A DNA stretch of 64,000 nucleotides from Ursus arctos (lineage: Eukaryota; Chordata; Mammalia; Carnivora; Ursidae): NCBI RefSeq assembly GCF_023065955.2, contig NW_026622985.1, forward strand, positions 73,707,931 to 73,771,930, in the 5' to 3' direction. This document shows, piece by piece, positions 17,038 through 29,317 of this stretch. The stretch's first letter is position 1; every line of letters begins with the position of its first letter. The notes beneath the pieces are model-generated. The model made no database searches and was not told where the DNA came from. It saw nothing but the letters and a program-made list of their open reading frames with translations. The translations under genes were made by a program, and so were the position numbers.

Positions 17038-17649
17038 CCGTATTCTCCATCATCAGGACCAGCAAGTTTTCGGTCTGCAGTTTAGATTATTGGGGCACAA
17101 CTTTGAGAAGCTAAAGAGCAATTGGGCCAAGCACTTAGTTACACAACAGAAAAACATGAGGCAAACACACCAAGAGAAACTGACCTTACCATTAAGTACA
17201 GTTAGTCAGCGTTTGAGGAGAGAAGACGCAACAAGACGTAGGTCATTTTCTGCATAGCACACTTCAACGTTTCTTAGATTGTGTGTACGTTCTTTGGAGT
17301 CTGTGCTTCAGACTTTCCACGCCTTCTTGCTTCAAGACTGTGTAATTTTAGCCAAACAGATTCTAATAAGACTGTGTGCTCCCAAATTACTTCTGTTGGA
17401 CCCAGTCTATCAGAAATTGCTCACTTTTGGACTGAAGAGTGACTTTTTGCCCTGGTTTTCTTCAAATGTGCTTCTGCTGATTAGAGATGATGAGATTTCC
17501 ACCCACCTCACTTGAGGCCAGGTTGCCAGTCTTGAGGAATGAAACCCAGAAAATGTTTCTTTGTGTTCATTAAAATATCTGTGCCCACACAGGGAAAAAA
17601 AAAACAGTGTGTTAGACGTAATTTCCATGAATTTTGTTCATTTCATTGA

Positions 17650-17760
<111 letters not shown>

Positions 17761-18040
17761 TAGTCTCACTTCTTCCAACATGAAAATAAGTATTGTATAA
17801 CTCCCAAAATATATAAGAAAAATGTTTAGCTTCATTAGCAATCAAAAAATGGAAGTTAAACTAGGAAATGCTATTTTCCCTCAAATTTGCAAAGGTTTTT
17901 CCTCTTAAAGATAATAGAGTTGAGAAGAGCGTAAGGAAATAGGTATTCTCTTGCCGCTGGTGCTGGTATTAATTAGAGCAACCACCGTTAAGGGGCCATG
18001 TAATAACATGTAAGAAAATCTTTAAAAGTTATTCTTACAG

Positions 18041-18240
18041 GGGCACCTGGGTGGCACAGCGGTTAAGCATCTGCCTTCGGCTCAGGGCGTGATCCCGGCG
18101 TTATGGGATCGAGCCCCACATCAGGCTCTTCTGCTATGAGCCTGCTTCTTCCTCTCCCACTCCCCCTGCTTGTGTTCCCTCTCTCGCTGGCTGTCTCTAT
18201 CTCTGTTGAATAAATAAATAAAATCTTTAAAAAAAAAAAA
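18041..18240 (+). mobile_element. SINEC, upstream member of a tandem pair
   Basis: Young-type SINEC (GGGCACCTGGGTGGCACAGC ... ATAAATAAATAAAATC plus poly-A) flanked by perfect AGTTATTCTTACAG repeats at 18027-18040 and 18241-18254. Confidence 0.97.
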
Positions 18241-18254
18241 AGTTATTCTTACAG

Positions 18255-18440
18255 GGGCACCTGGGTGGTGTAGTCAGTTAAGCATCCAACTCTTGGTTTC
18301 TCCTCAGGTCATGATCTCAGGGTCCTGGGATTGAGCCCCACATGAGGCTCTGCACTCAGCTTGGAGTCTGCTTGAGATTCTCTCTCCCTCTCCCTCTGCC
18401 CTTCTTGCTCAGGCTGTCTCTCTCTCTCAAATAAATAAAC
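18255..18440 (+). mobile_element. SINEC, downstream member of a tandem pair
   Basis: An older SINEC (GGGCACCTGGGTGGTGTAGT ... CTCAAATAAATAAAC) lying directly after the second target copy and followed by AGTTATTCTT (18441-18450), the third copy of the same target. Its internal sequence is clearly a different subfamily from the upstream copy. Confidence 0.95.
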
Positions 18441-18921
18441 AGTTATTCTTGCATCATCGAAATCTCACTCCTAGATACTCATTTTAGGGAAATAATTAAG
18501 AATATACACAAAAGTTTAGTTACATATGTTTTGAAAATAAATTAGAATTTACTTCTATTGTAATAATAGTGAATTGGATAAATAAATTAAGTCATAGACT
18601 TCCAATATAATACCGTAAAGCCATTCTAATATTCCAGAAAAATATTTCTGACATGAAAGATGTTTATGGTGTGGTGTTAAATGAAACAATTGACTACAAG
18701 CAACCTGGGCCACAAGGAACATCAATGGCAATTGTGATTTTCTTTTCTAGACTTACCTCTACTTTTTCTAGTTTTTTCCTTCTAAAGAACATCTGAACTT
18801 TTGATCATACAAAAAGAAAATATTTCTAATTTTAAGACTAAAAGATGAAAAGAAGTACCACGTGTCTACAACTTTTTAGAAATCAAAATTTTCCTATTAC
18901 AAATCAAGGTTTAATACAATA

Positions 18922-19096
18922 CAGTGGTTCTCAGCCTATGGCCCCTAGACCAGAAACATCAGCATCACCTGGGAAGTTTGGACCATTCAGATCTACTGAA
19001 TCAGAATCATACCTCTCTAGGTATGAGGCCCAACCCTCTGCATTTTAAGAAGTCCTTCAGATGATTCTGAGGCATGTTAAAGTTTGACAGCCACTG
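18922..19096 (+). mobile_element. MER5-type hAT-Charlie DNA transposon relic
   Basis: Starts CAGTGGTTCTCAGCCTATGG and ends with a GTTTGACAGCCACTG inverted terminus. Its 175-bp length is close to the non-autonomous MER5B size. It is flanked by near-matching 8-bp target duplications (ATACAATA / ATTCAATA), the hallmark of hAT transposition. Confidence 0.85.
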
Positions 19097-19658
19097 ATTC
19101 AATAGAAGGAATTGGTAAGCCCAGTGAAGAACTGGTGATAAGCTGCTATTCTGTGTCTTTCTCACTCCCACCATTTTTCTCTTTAAATGAATGATTTAAG
19201 CACTCTGAGTGTTTTTATTCATTCCTTTGTTCCATCAGTATTTTGTAAGGAGTTTTTTAGATAGATGTTTGGTTTAATACAAAAACTTAAGAGGAAATGT
19301 CAAGTGGAATCAACTGGATAAAACTTCTGTAATTCTAATGACTTGGGATATTATAGTCATAAAATCATGGAACCTTCTAGAAGGAATCTCAATAGATCAC
19401 CTTCAGGCAATGGATGACATTTAGACCATTCATATTTCTCCCTTAATATTTTCCTGTGTGAAATAATCATTCTCCTGAGATTTGAACCAAATAACTTCTT
19501 TTGTTTTACTGTAGCTTTCAGTTTAACTAAGAAGTGCTTTCTGATATAAGAAAAGTTAAATAATAAAATGTGTTCTACTTTATGCTGTTTGAGATTACTG
19601 AATATGTATTCTTTTTATTTTAATAGTTTTCATTTTAAATTAACTTTTCTTTTTTTAG

Positions 19659-19709
19659 CTGGTGTTCCACGAATTATGAATGAAACCAAAGAAGTTCATT
19701 GTAGTAATG
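19659..19709 (+). CDS. CPED1: CPED1 internal exon G (51 nt)
   Basis: Acceptor CTTTTTTTAG, donor ATG|GTGAGT. With the G from exon F it encodes AGVPRIMNETKEVHCSN, then hands one G to exon H. The exon is very short and continues the polar linker. It has an N-E-T sequon (possible N-glycosylation) and one cysteine close to the start of the cadherin-like region. Being 51 nt and flanked by phase-1 introns on both sides, it is skippable in frame. It is the weakest exon alone, but phase and order are consistent on both sides. Confidence 0.87.
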
Positions 19710-20801
19710 GTGAGTTCCAATGAAAGTGTTTCAGTGGCATAATCAATAGTGAGGAACAACCCTGCTTTGAATAAATCAGCATTTTATCATATTTGAGTAC
19801 TTTTAGATTGTAATGTATTTTTAAAAAATTTTAGAAGTTTCTGAATGAGTTGATATCTGTCACTTTTGCATAAGAAGAACATTTTTAGTTTTCTATTTTT
19901 GAAGTGAAATGTTATGTTTATGTGTTTGTTTGTTTAAGGCCAGTGACTTTCAAACTCATTTTGAGGGGTCTTCAAGGTGCTAAGGCTTTGTCTTGGAGAC
20001 TGCTCAAGTGGATAAGCTTGACTTGTCTGCTTTATACATCAATTTTTTAGGGCTCACACCACACCACAGGGATTCCTTTTCTGCCAGATTGTTGACATAA
20101 TGGATAGTACTTGAGTTGAATTTTCATTGTAACAATTGAGTGTTTTTAATCTGATTTTCAGTTTATTTTCTTAAAATTCATGATTTTTTTTACTAAGGTA
20201 TAATCAAGAAAAATAGCATGTATATAATAGTAATTCATTTTAAGTATATAGATATTAGGATTTAAAAATAATTTTCTTTATTCTGCTCGGTATTATTCCA
20301 GTAGCCTTACAAATATATAATTCTAGAGAATCTAACGGATGTTTCCAAGATCACAGGGCTATTAAATGCCTGAGATGGATCACGAAGCTGGATCTTCCAA
20401 TTCTTAGTCGAAAGCTCATGAATTATCTTTATAACAGTATGATGGAAAAATAAGAATTCTACTTAGCAGTTTTGCTTTTTGACCGTGTGGGTGTATGTAT
20501 ATATATGTATATATATATATATGGCTCTAAAACATACACTCAGAAAATTTAGCCTTTCACAAAAAGTCTATTCCAGTAAAACATAAAAGCTGAAAAAAAA
20601 TAAAATTTATGGACTAAGGTTTAATTTATCATAAATAAGAGTCTTTCAGTTTAATAAAATCTAATTGTATCTTCTAAAATGAAATTTGATTCATTCATTA
20701 TGTTAACAGTATCATTAAAATCAGGGTAGACTGAGAGGTTATACAATAACGTGGTTTAATAGAATCAACAAGTACATCCAACTAAAGAAAAACAGCATTT
20801 T

Positions 20802-20993
20802 TTTTTTAAGATTTTATTTATTTATTTGACAGAGAGAGACAGCCAGCGAGAGAGGGAACACAAGCAGGGGGAGTGGGAGAGGAAGAAACAGGCTCAGAGC
20901 AGAGGAGCCTGATGTGGGGCTCGATCCCAGATCGCCGGGATCACGCCCTGAGCCGAAGGCAGACGCTTAACCGCTGTGCCACCCAGGCGCCCC
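20802..20993 (-). mobile_element. SINEC
   Basis: Full-length antisense copy: T-run, AGATTTTATTTATTTATTTG, GACAGCCAGCGAGAGAGGG, ending in CACCCAGGCGCCCC. It is flanked by a perfect 17-bp duplication AAGAAAAACAGCATTTT (20785-20801 and 20994-21010). Confidence 0.97.
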
Positions 20994-22859
20994 AAGAAAA
21001 ACAGCATTTTAAATAAAGTATTGCTGATCAGGAAAAATAACAAATATGACTTGCCTGCACTTTCCATCCAATCTCTTCCTCCTAGAAAAATACATGTGCC
21101 TCTTGGGAAACCGGTGCCTAGGTTGTAGTGGGAAGATGAGTAGGGCGAAAATCAGGAGCAAGATGAGAATGCACATTTGTCACATGTTAGGCTCTGGGGT
21201 AGATACGGCATCGAGAAAGCCACTCACCTCTTTGGTCTTCTATTTTATAATGTATAAAATGAAGTAACTCTATGGGGATAATCTCACTTTTTTTCAGTTC
21301 CCAGGTAACCTGCTGTAAAGGATGTGAACATGTTAGATAAGCTCTTCAGCTTAGTTTATATTTTTATGTTGATAAAAAATTAGGCCTACCTGGGTCTGTA
21401 TAATTAATCTGCCTACTTTCTTGGCATGATCTAAGATTTTAAAAATAACTTGATGATGCCTCAGAACAGGTGGGATTATCCTTCAGAGTCTAGGCTTTTC
21501 TTGCGTTTAATATGAGTTATGATTATCCCTCGAGAGGGCAATAAAACTCTGTGGTTAAACGAATCCATTAAAAGCAACCAAAACTTCAAACAGCTTTCCC
21601 AAATACACTTGCCAAATAGGTTAAGCAGCCTGCTACCACCATAGCTCATGCTGGGTTCTCCGTGGATCTGGGGTAAGCTGGCCCGAGGCGAGTTGGCACT
21701 GGGCTGGGAAGGATGCCAAGGAAACTCCAGGTGTTTGTAGACAGCAGCACTGATGATTCAGGTGAAGACAGATCAGCTTTTAAGCAGGGGGTTAGGATGC
21801 AGCACTTAAGCCAGAGGTGGAGAGTTTCTGATGAAACCAAAAACAAGCACTTGCTAGAATCTTGCTTAAGAGAATGATCACACATTTGTCTCATGTGGGG
21901 CTGTGTTTCAGTGTTATAATGGGCAAGACCCATTGGAAACTTTCACTATGAAGTTAAAGTGTAAACTGCAGGGAAATTAACTCTCAGTGACTGTTTTACA
22001 AAAATAGGTCTTCTTAAGTTAAAGTATATCTTCTGTGGTTACTATTTTGAAAAAATAAATCTTATATTAGTTATTCATCTAGCTGGTTTTGAGCATAACA
22101 GTGTAATGCAAGTGTTTATGTTCCCTTTCTACTTAGGAATTGGTCCTCTCAAAAGCGCATTTTGTATCTCTGGACTCCAGCCTGTTTAAAGTGTTATGTT
22201 AGGTTCACAGTCTCCATTTGAGTCAGATCTCATGACCAACAATAGCCTGTTTTTATTGTGCTTATCTCAGTCCTTGAACATAGAATGTGCTGGGAAAAAA
22301 GTTTTTTTTTAACTGAATGCATTATTAATAGTAGTCGAATTCAAATAAAAAGCTATGGTCCTTTTCAGGAGGAAATCTAATAATATAATCTTGCCCTCAT
22401 TCTTTAACTTTTTCTCTTTTATTACAAGAATTTCAGGAGTTGACAATGACCATCAACATTATAGATGCAGTCTACCTACATCTTTCAGCCAGATCAAATC
22501 TTCAGTAAAAAGTACAATCAATCAAGAGGGTTGTTTACCCAATTCACTGAGTTATTTAATCAAACTGACTAGTTGTTTATTTTTTACTGAGACTTTTCCC
22601 TACGATGAAGTTACAATATATCTTTTGTATTATTATTTATTCCTAATTTGCACCTGGGTGGTTTTTTCTTTTGCCAGCTGAGAAAACTATAGAGTGAGTC
22701 AGAAATACATAGGGTTTTTCTTATTTTCATTTTCAGTTTTCATTTTCATATGTACGTATAGGAGTTGAACTGAGACACAGTTCTCAGAACTGGAATAAAA
22801 CATCCATAAGGTCGGCGGTATCCACCGCCACAGATATGCCTTCATGTCTGTCAGAGAAA

Positions 22860-23090
22860 TATAGAATGGTTGGCATTAGTGAGTCATAAAGTCCAGGGTG
22901 GCATGGGAGATGTGACTAGAGAGAAGAAGACGAGGAAGAGATTGTGAAATGCCTCGTCTGCTTTATTAGGAGCTTAGACTAGATTTTGGAGATAATGAGA
23001 AACCATTAAAGAATGGAAGCTGAGACAGGTCTGATTTTAGAAACCTCACTGTGATGGCTGTATACAGATAGTGGAAGGGACAATGGTTCA
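22860..23090 (-). repeat. Ancient interspersed repeat, family not named
   Basis: The order TTAGGAGCTTAGACTAGATT, GAGAAACCATTAAAGAATGG, GACAGGTCTGATTTTAG, CTGTGATGGCTG resembles a widespread ancient mammalian repeat. I cannot assign the family or its edges, and the strand is a guess. Confidence 0.4.
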
Positions 23091-24056
23091 GAAGATCATC
23101 GGTATATAGCTTCCAGCCTTGAATTCCGCATTATCTGTTTTGTTGCCATATTGTTAAACATGCTTGAACATTTTATTTAAAGGCAATAGAAGGATACTTT
23201 CATTTTAAAGATTTCCATAGAATCCACTGGAATTTGGTTAACTACCAAAAAGTGTTTATGGAATACTTATTAGTATTTCTTTGAAAAATATTTGCTAAGC
23301 TTCCTTTGAGCAATGTGTTTATTCCAAATATGCAACCAATATAATTTAGCAGTGGCTGGTATATATGCCTATAAATACATTTTCTTTTTCTCATCAAGAT
23401 ACTTTTGTAAAAATTGGGCTACCACCTAGAAACACATTTTTAAAATGGCTTAGATATATGGTTCAAAGTAATATGCTGGGTTCTACAACAGGATTGAGCA
23501 GAGTATAACATTTCCTTCTCATACTTTAGGGCACTTTCTTGTGTTGGGGTGACTGGGGCAGGGAGAGGGGTCTCAGGATGTCCTGCTGCTGTTTTTGTAT
23601 CCGAGTGTTTGGTATAATATTAGATTTCACATTCTTCACTCCACCCTACTGCCTGTAAGCTACTATATCAACTCAATGGCAGCTTAATGACTCTCCCTAT
23701 TAAGCAATTTTCCTCATTCTCTGCTGGTGCCCTTCTGTTCCCACTTCACAGAGTCATCACCCCCATTTACCAGTTGCTTGATAGATGCAATAAATGCCAC
23801 GAAAATGTTATCAATCCACTGGTGAGACATTTTCCCACCTTCTCACTGCCTTTAAACTTTTAAGGGCTGAGCAAAAACTATCATCTGTATAATGCCAACT
23901 AAAGTCAACAGCTGTTATATAAGGCAAGCTCTACAAAATTTGACAAATAGAAAATCCAGCTGAAGCCATAAATCAAATATGACCAGAGTGCCGAGTAGAA
24001 AATCAGCAGTGATCATGAAGGTTGTTCAAGGATTAAAAAAACAAAACAAAACTTAA

Positions 24057-24335
<279 letters not shown>

Positions 24336-24510
24336 TGAGTGGAGAGATCATAGTGAAGCAGATATTTGAAGCAACCTTTGAAGGTTCAGAAAAGCTGAAG
24401 CATCAAATCAGTTGGTGAGGTTGCCAGGGTGTTAAATCCTTCCACTTTTCAGGTGTCATGTGGTAAAATAAAGCACGTTATCAGTGCTCTCCTGATCTGT
24501 TAGCAATCTT

Positions 24511-25452
24511 AGATTTCAAGTTTTTAATGTAAATTCTAGCTAGTTCACATATATGGTAAAATTGGTTTCAGGTGCAGAATTTCATGATTCATCACTTACA
24601 TATAACACCCACTGCTCATCACAAGTGCCCTCCTTAATCCCCATCACCCATTTAGCCCATCCGCCACCCTCTCCATCAACCCAGTTTCTAATCTATAGTT
24701 AAAAGTCTCATGGTTTACTTCCCTCTCTCTTTTTGTCTTTCCTCTGTGTTCATCTGTTTTGTTTCTTTAATTCCACTATGAGTGAAATTATATGGTATTT
24801 GTCTTTCTCTGACTGACTTATTTCACTTAGCAGAATATACTCTAGCTCCATCCATGTTGTTGCAAATGGCAAGATTTCATTCTTTTTTATGGTGGAGTAA
24901 TATTCCAATATATATCGATACCATATCTTCTTTAACCATTCATCAGTCGATGGGCATTTGGTCTCTTTCCATATTTTGGCTATTGTGGATAGGGCTGCTA
25001 TAAACATTGGGGTTCATGTGTCCCCTTCAAATCACCATTTTTGTATTCTTTGGGTAAATGCCTACTAGTGCAATTGCTGGATGATAGGGTAGTTCTATTT
25101 TTAACTTTTTGAGGGACCTCCATACTGTTTTCCACAGTGGCTGCACCAGTTAGCATTCCCACCAACAGTGAAAGAGGGTTCCCCTTTCACCACACCCTTG
25201 CCAACATCTGTTGTTTCCTGTGTTAATTTTAGCCGTTCTGACAGGTATGAGATGTATCTCATTGTGGTTTTGATTTATATTTCCCTGATGATGAGTGATG
25301 TTGAGCATTTTTTTCATTTTTTCATGTGTCTGTTAGCCATCTGTATGTCTCCTTTGGAAAAATGTCTGTTTCTGTCTTCTGCCCATTTCTTAACTGGATT
25401 ATTTAGTTTTGGGGTGTTGAGTTTGATAAGTTCTTTATAGCTTTTGGATACT
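24511..25452 (-). mobile_element. 5'-truncated LINE-1 (carnivore L1 3' end)
   Basis: Antisense L1: carnivore-type 3' UTR motifs (GATTCATCACTTACATATAA, CACAAGTGCCCTCCTTAATC), then the ORF2 C-terminus, whose reverse translation contains ILLSEISQSEKDKY and SIDEW-like CPSTDEW. It ends at GCTTTTGGATAC. CTGTTAGCAATCTT at 24497-24510 and 25453-25466 is a perfect 14-bp candidate target-site duplication. The ORF2 part is broken and only a C-terminal scrap remains. Confidence 0.9.
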
Positions 25453-25824
25453 CTGTTAGCAATCTTTGGATCTAATCTCTGTCACAATGTTGTAACAAAA
25501 GAGGATCTTGTGATTTGAAATATTAAAGAGACTCATTAAGGGGAGCTTCCTTCTACCGTATCCCAACTCTTCAAGATTTTGAATATTCAAGGGTTGAATA
25601 AAAATTTTAGTGACAATTTATGGACATACTAACACTAATTTTCCTAGTCTCATGGGATTTTTTTCCTATTGACTCTTTTGAGAGTCACCAACTCATTTGT
25701 TTATAATTTTGAACAGAAGACAGAACTTTTTATTACATGCCATGTTCACGGCAAGGAAGATACTCATGTTCCCATGCTGTAGGGAAGGAAATGCATTTGG
25801 TGTCCCTGCGAGCTAAGAGAGTCT

Positions 25825-25968
25825 AGTAGAAAGAAAAGAGGATTCAAGTCAGACCAACCTGCATCCTAGCCCTGACTCTACCATGGGACTTTGGGTATAG
25901 AGTTGGTATATTAAATGAGATAATGTATGACCCTGAGAAGTGGTTAATAAATATTAGTTTCCTTCCCT
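25825..25968 (+). repeat. MIR SINE fragment
   Basis: GATTCAAGTCAGACCAACCT, CCTAGCCCTGACTCTACCAT, ATTAAATGAGATAATGTATG and GTTAATAAATATTAG follow the MIR order with the middle deleted. Confidence 0.7.
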
Positions 25969-26107
25969 GTGATTGCTAGAGGACATGACTTGCTCTGAAA
26001 GATAATTGTTGACATACCAAAGTACATAATTAAGTTTTTTTCATATTTTAAGTTTGTTATGAAGTTGTATAGACCTTATTTGCTTTTGTGTACAAATTAT
26101 AGGCATT

Positions 26108-26148
26108 AAATAAATATTGATGTATGAATCCATCATACGTCAATATTT

Positions 26149-26152
<4 letters not shown>
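26108..26152 (+). repeat. 20-bp inverted repeat (hairpin) upstream of exon I
   Basis: Left arm 26108-26127 and right arm 26133-26152 are complementary at 19 of 20 positions with a 5-nt loop. The one mismatch (T26121/G26139) is a G-U pair in RNA, so the transcript could form a continuous 20-bp stem. The right arm ends 42 nt before the exon I 3' splice site. Confidence 0.85.
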
Positions 26153-26411
<259 letters not shown>

Positions 26412-28879
26412 TAACCAAGGTGAAAAGTGCCGAATGAAAATTGTTAGGAAAAACATGTATGCTCGCACATCCGAAGTGTGGTCTCATTTCCAAAGAGAAA
26501 GAGTCCCAGGCAGTTCTGTGAGCTGCCTTGTTGTGAGTGCTTTTCTTTGTAGTGTGGTGGCTGCTCCCTACACGTACTGTGCTCAGTGGACTTATTATGC
26601 TTAATATTGAAAAAAAAAGTCTGAGTGCTCACACTGAGTTATAAAACTGATTTTACATTTGAGTTTACATTTCCATGTTCAATTGTGCTGTGTTTCTTGG
26701 ATTTGTACCTGAATCTACTCTGAAATTTTAAGCGAGGTTCAGTGGGGTTTATTTTAAGGAATTAGAGAAAAATTTACAAAGCTATTCTGTGGAAGGGATA
26801 CCAGATGAGTGAAATTACAATTGCCTGAGTGGATATATTTTTCCTGGGCTTCTTGTATCATAATCATTCCTAAAAGCTGTAGTTTCTCTTGTGAGCACCA
26901 CATATCATTTTGTAACCCTGTTGATCTTGGAGGGTGAAGGTGACCCAGAGACTTTGTCTTATTTGGTGATTCTTTCCTCCGTTTCTTCCCTTTGTTAGGA
27001 TTCCAGGTATAAACTTCTACATTTCCTCACATCATGTACCCTCAACTATAGGTGCTTCTGGGGAAGTGGTAATTGATGTTAGTGTATATCCTAAGTCACT
27101 CAGAAAGCATAACTGCAAATACGTCCTGTCTCAGTGACTGATAACCTATTGGGAGCACTGAAGCACAGAGGATTAGTAACAGAGAGAAGTAGCTGACTGA
27201 GTCTCAGTGAGTAGGATGAATACCGTGTTTCCTTAAACGTAATGTCCAGATAAGTACTCTCTCCCCCTCTCCCCATTATTTGTCAGAGTGTATTTTATGC
27301 TCCTGCTGTCCTGGCCTGATCACTCTTTCCCAGATATGCTTCCCCATCTGGGTGGTGGTAATATCCATAATCAGGTGGTGTATAGATATATAAAACATTC
27401 AGTTAACTGTGCACTTAAGATTTGTGCAACTTATTGTATATAAAATACATATAAATGTATTTTGCTATATATAAATTATATATACTGAATATAAATTATA
27501 CGTCAATAATATAAGAGAAAAGCATTAGTGGGGAAGTATGTGTTAGCTTCCAAGACATACTTCTCTTCTCAAATATTACGTTCATCAGAAATTCATGCAA
27601 TTACCTGAGACAATGGATTATTAGGAATTTGTTACTATAATATGAAGAAAAATATTAGAAAATTCTTGTGGGATATATCTTACAGATGATTACAGAAAAG
27701 TATTCCAGTCATTTATAAGAGTTCTTTCCAGAAGGTTTTAATTTAAAGTTTATGTGTGGTCCCACAGTAGTAGTATATTTTATAACATGGAAAAATGTTT
27801 AATAAGCACTAGTATATTTTTAGTCTTCCTTTTACAAACTGTCAAATGACTGAAGAGATAATGAATGAATAATAAGAATTGATTTAGGCACTTAATGAGG
27901 CATGAGTGGCCTCAGGAACTGGGAGAAGTCAATAACAGAGGTAGGATTTTTCTCACCCTACGGTCTAGTGACAGTACTAAACCAGAGAAATTTCCCTTAT
28001 TTCTCCTTTATGCTTAATCTCATTAGAGTTTTTGGGTTTCACTGCAAGCTGATACCATCATGAAGTTCAAAATACAAAGAGTAAGAGATACAATTTTGGA
28101 AATCCTATCAATTCTCGGCTATTTCCAGATTCATAGCTAAACATACACATTATGAGACTTACGAATGTTTGGTCTTCTACATTGTTCTTTTCCTTTTTTT
28201 TTTTTTTTATCAACAACCATAGTGCCTTACTATATTCTTATGTTGAAGTCCAGAGTCAAACCATTGCATATTAAATGGTAGACTGTTCTATTTGAACCCC
28301 TAAAGCATGTATGTGGCAAACCAAAGGAAATGAATTAAACTTTAATTATAGTTTGTTGGTTAAAGGGAAAAATTACATTTCTTCCTTATATTATAAATTA
28401 GATTTTATACTAATGGACTCCATTATTAAATTTTAAGCAAACCTAAAAGGCAGTCTATTTTAAAATAGCCAAAAAAGAGTGTTCAATGCATGGTTAATCA
28501 AGCCTCCTAACTTCTCCTTCTCCCATTCTCTCACCTTCTGGTTCTGAGCTATTCATTTTCACCTCTCACTGAAAGACTATCAGTGAGGGAAAGCAAATAC
28601 AAGGCACACCTGTCAAAAAAATCGATTACTTTGACATTTTGGTAAATAATAAGATAATTTAATTAATTTGCTATTAGGCATTTTGTATCATTTATATGAT
28701 CAAATATTGTTAAATACCAACTCAGCCATAATTAACTATCCGAGTTTGGTGTCTGTTTCTAATTGTATTGCCAGTTGGAATTTGTATATGGCTGCCACAA
28801 AGGAAACTCTTACTTTAGTTATTACCAGTGAGGGAGAAAGGGCTAATTTATATGACTGATATAAAACAGCTAGATTTGG

Positions 28880-29085
28880 GGGCGCCTGGGTGGCTCAGTT
28901 GTTAAGCGTCTGCCTTCAGCCCGGGGCGTGATCCCAGGGTCCTGGGATAGACCCCCACATCGGGCTCCCTGCTCCGCTGGGAAGCCTGCTTCTTCCTCTC
29001 CCATTCCCCCTGCTTGTGTTCCCTCTCTTGCTGGCTGTGTCTCTCTCTGTCAAATAAATAAAAAAAAAAATGTTAAAAAAAAAAA
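28880..29085 (+). mobile_element. SINEC
   Basis: GGCGCCTGGGTGGCTCAGTT head, CT-rich centre, CTGTCAAATAAATAAA tail followed by two A-runs. Flanked by diverged CTAGATTTGG repeats (near 28870 and 29092). It sits immediately upstream of the MER20 relic. Confidence 0.96.
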
Positions 29086-29103
29086 AGGCAACTAGATTTG
29101 GAC

Positions 29104-29317
29104 CGAGGCTTTTCAACCTCAGCATTATCAATATCAAGGCTTGATAACTTTTTGTTTTGGGGAACTATCCTGCACACTGTAGAAAGTTTAGCAGCCTCCC
29201 TGGCCTCCATCCGGTATATTCCAAAACTATACCCTTTCCAAACTTTGACAACCAAAAATGTCTCCAGATGTTGCCAAATGTCAGCTGGGGGGCATTGACC
29301 CCAGTTGAGAACCACTG
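29104..29317 (-). mobile_element. MER20 (hAT-Charlie non-autonomous DNA transposon)
   Basis: On the + strand: TTTTCAACCTCAGCATTATC, ACACTGTAGAAAGTTTAGCA, GCCTCCCTGGCCTCCATCC, GACAACCAAAAATGTCTCCA, TTGAGAACCACTG. Length of about 214 bp is close to the 219-bp MER20 consensus as I recall it. MER20 copies have been described as regulatory elements in endometrial cells; no such role is shown here. Confidence 0.88.

Noticed and set aside
17279..17515. 78-codon plus-strand frame shortly before exon F
   Set aside because: No acceptor/donor pair in phase with exons E and F, which already join perfectly through a split Trp codon.
18041..18440. tRNA-like A and B boxes
   Set aside because: They belong to tRNA-derived SINEs, here and at the other SINEC copies; no free-standing tRNA gene was found.
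24750..25007. 85-codon minus-strand frame with ILLSEISQSEKDKY
   Set aside because: Also a truncated LINE-1 ORF2 C-terminus.
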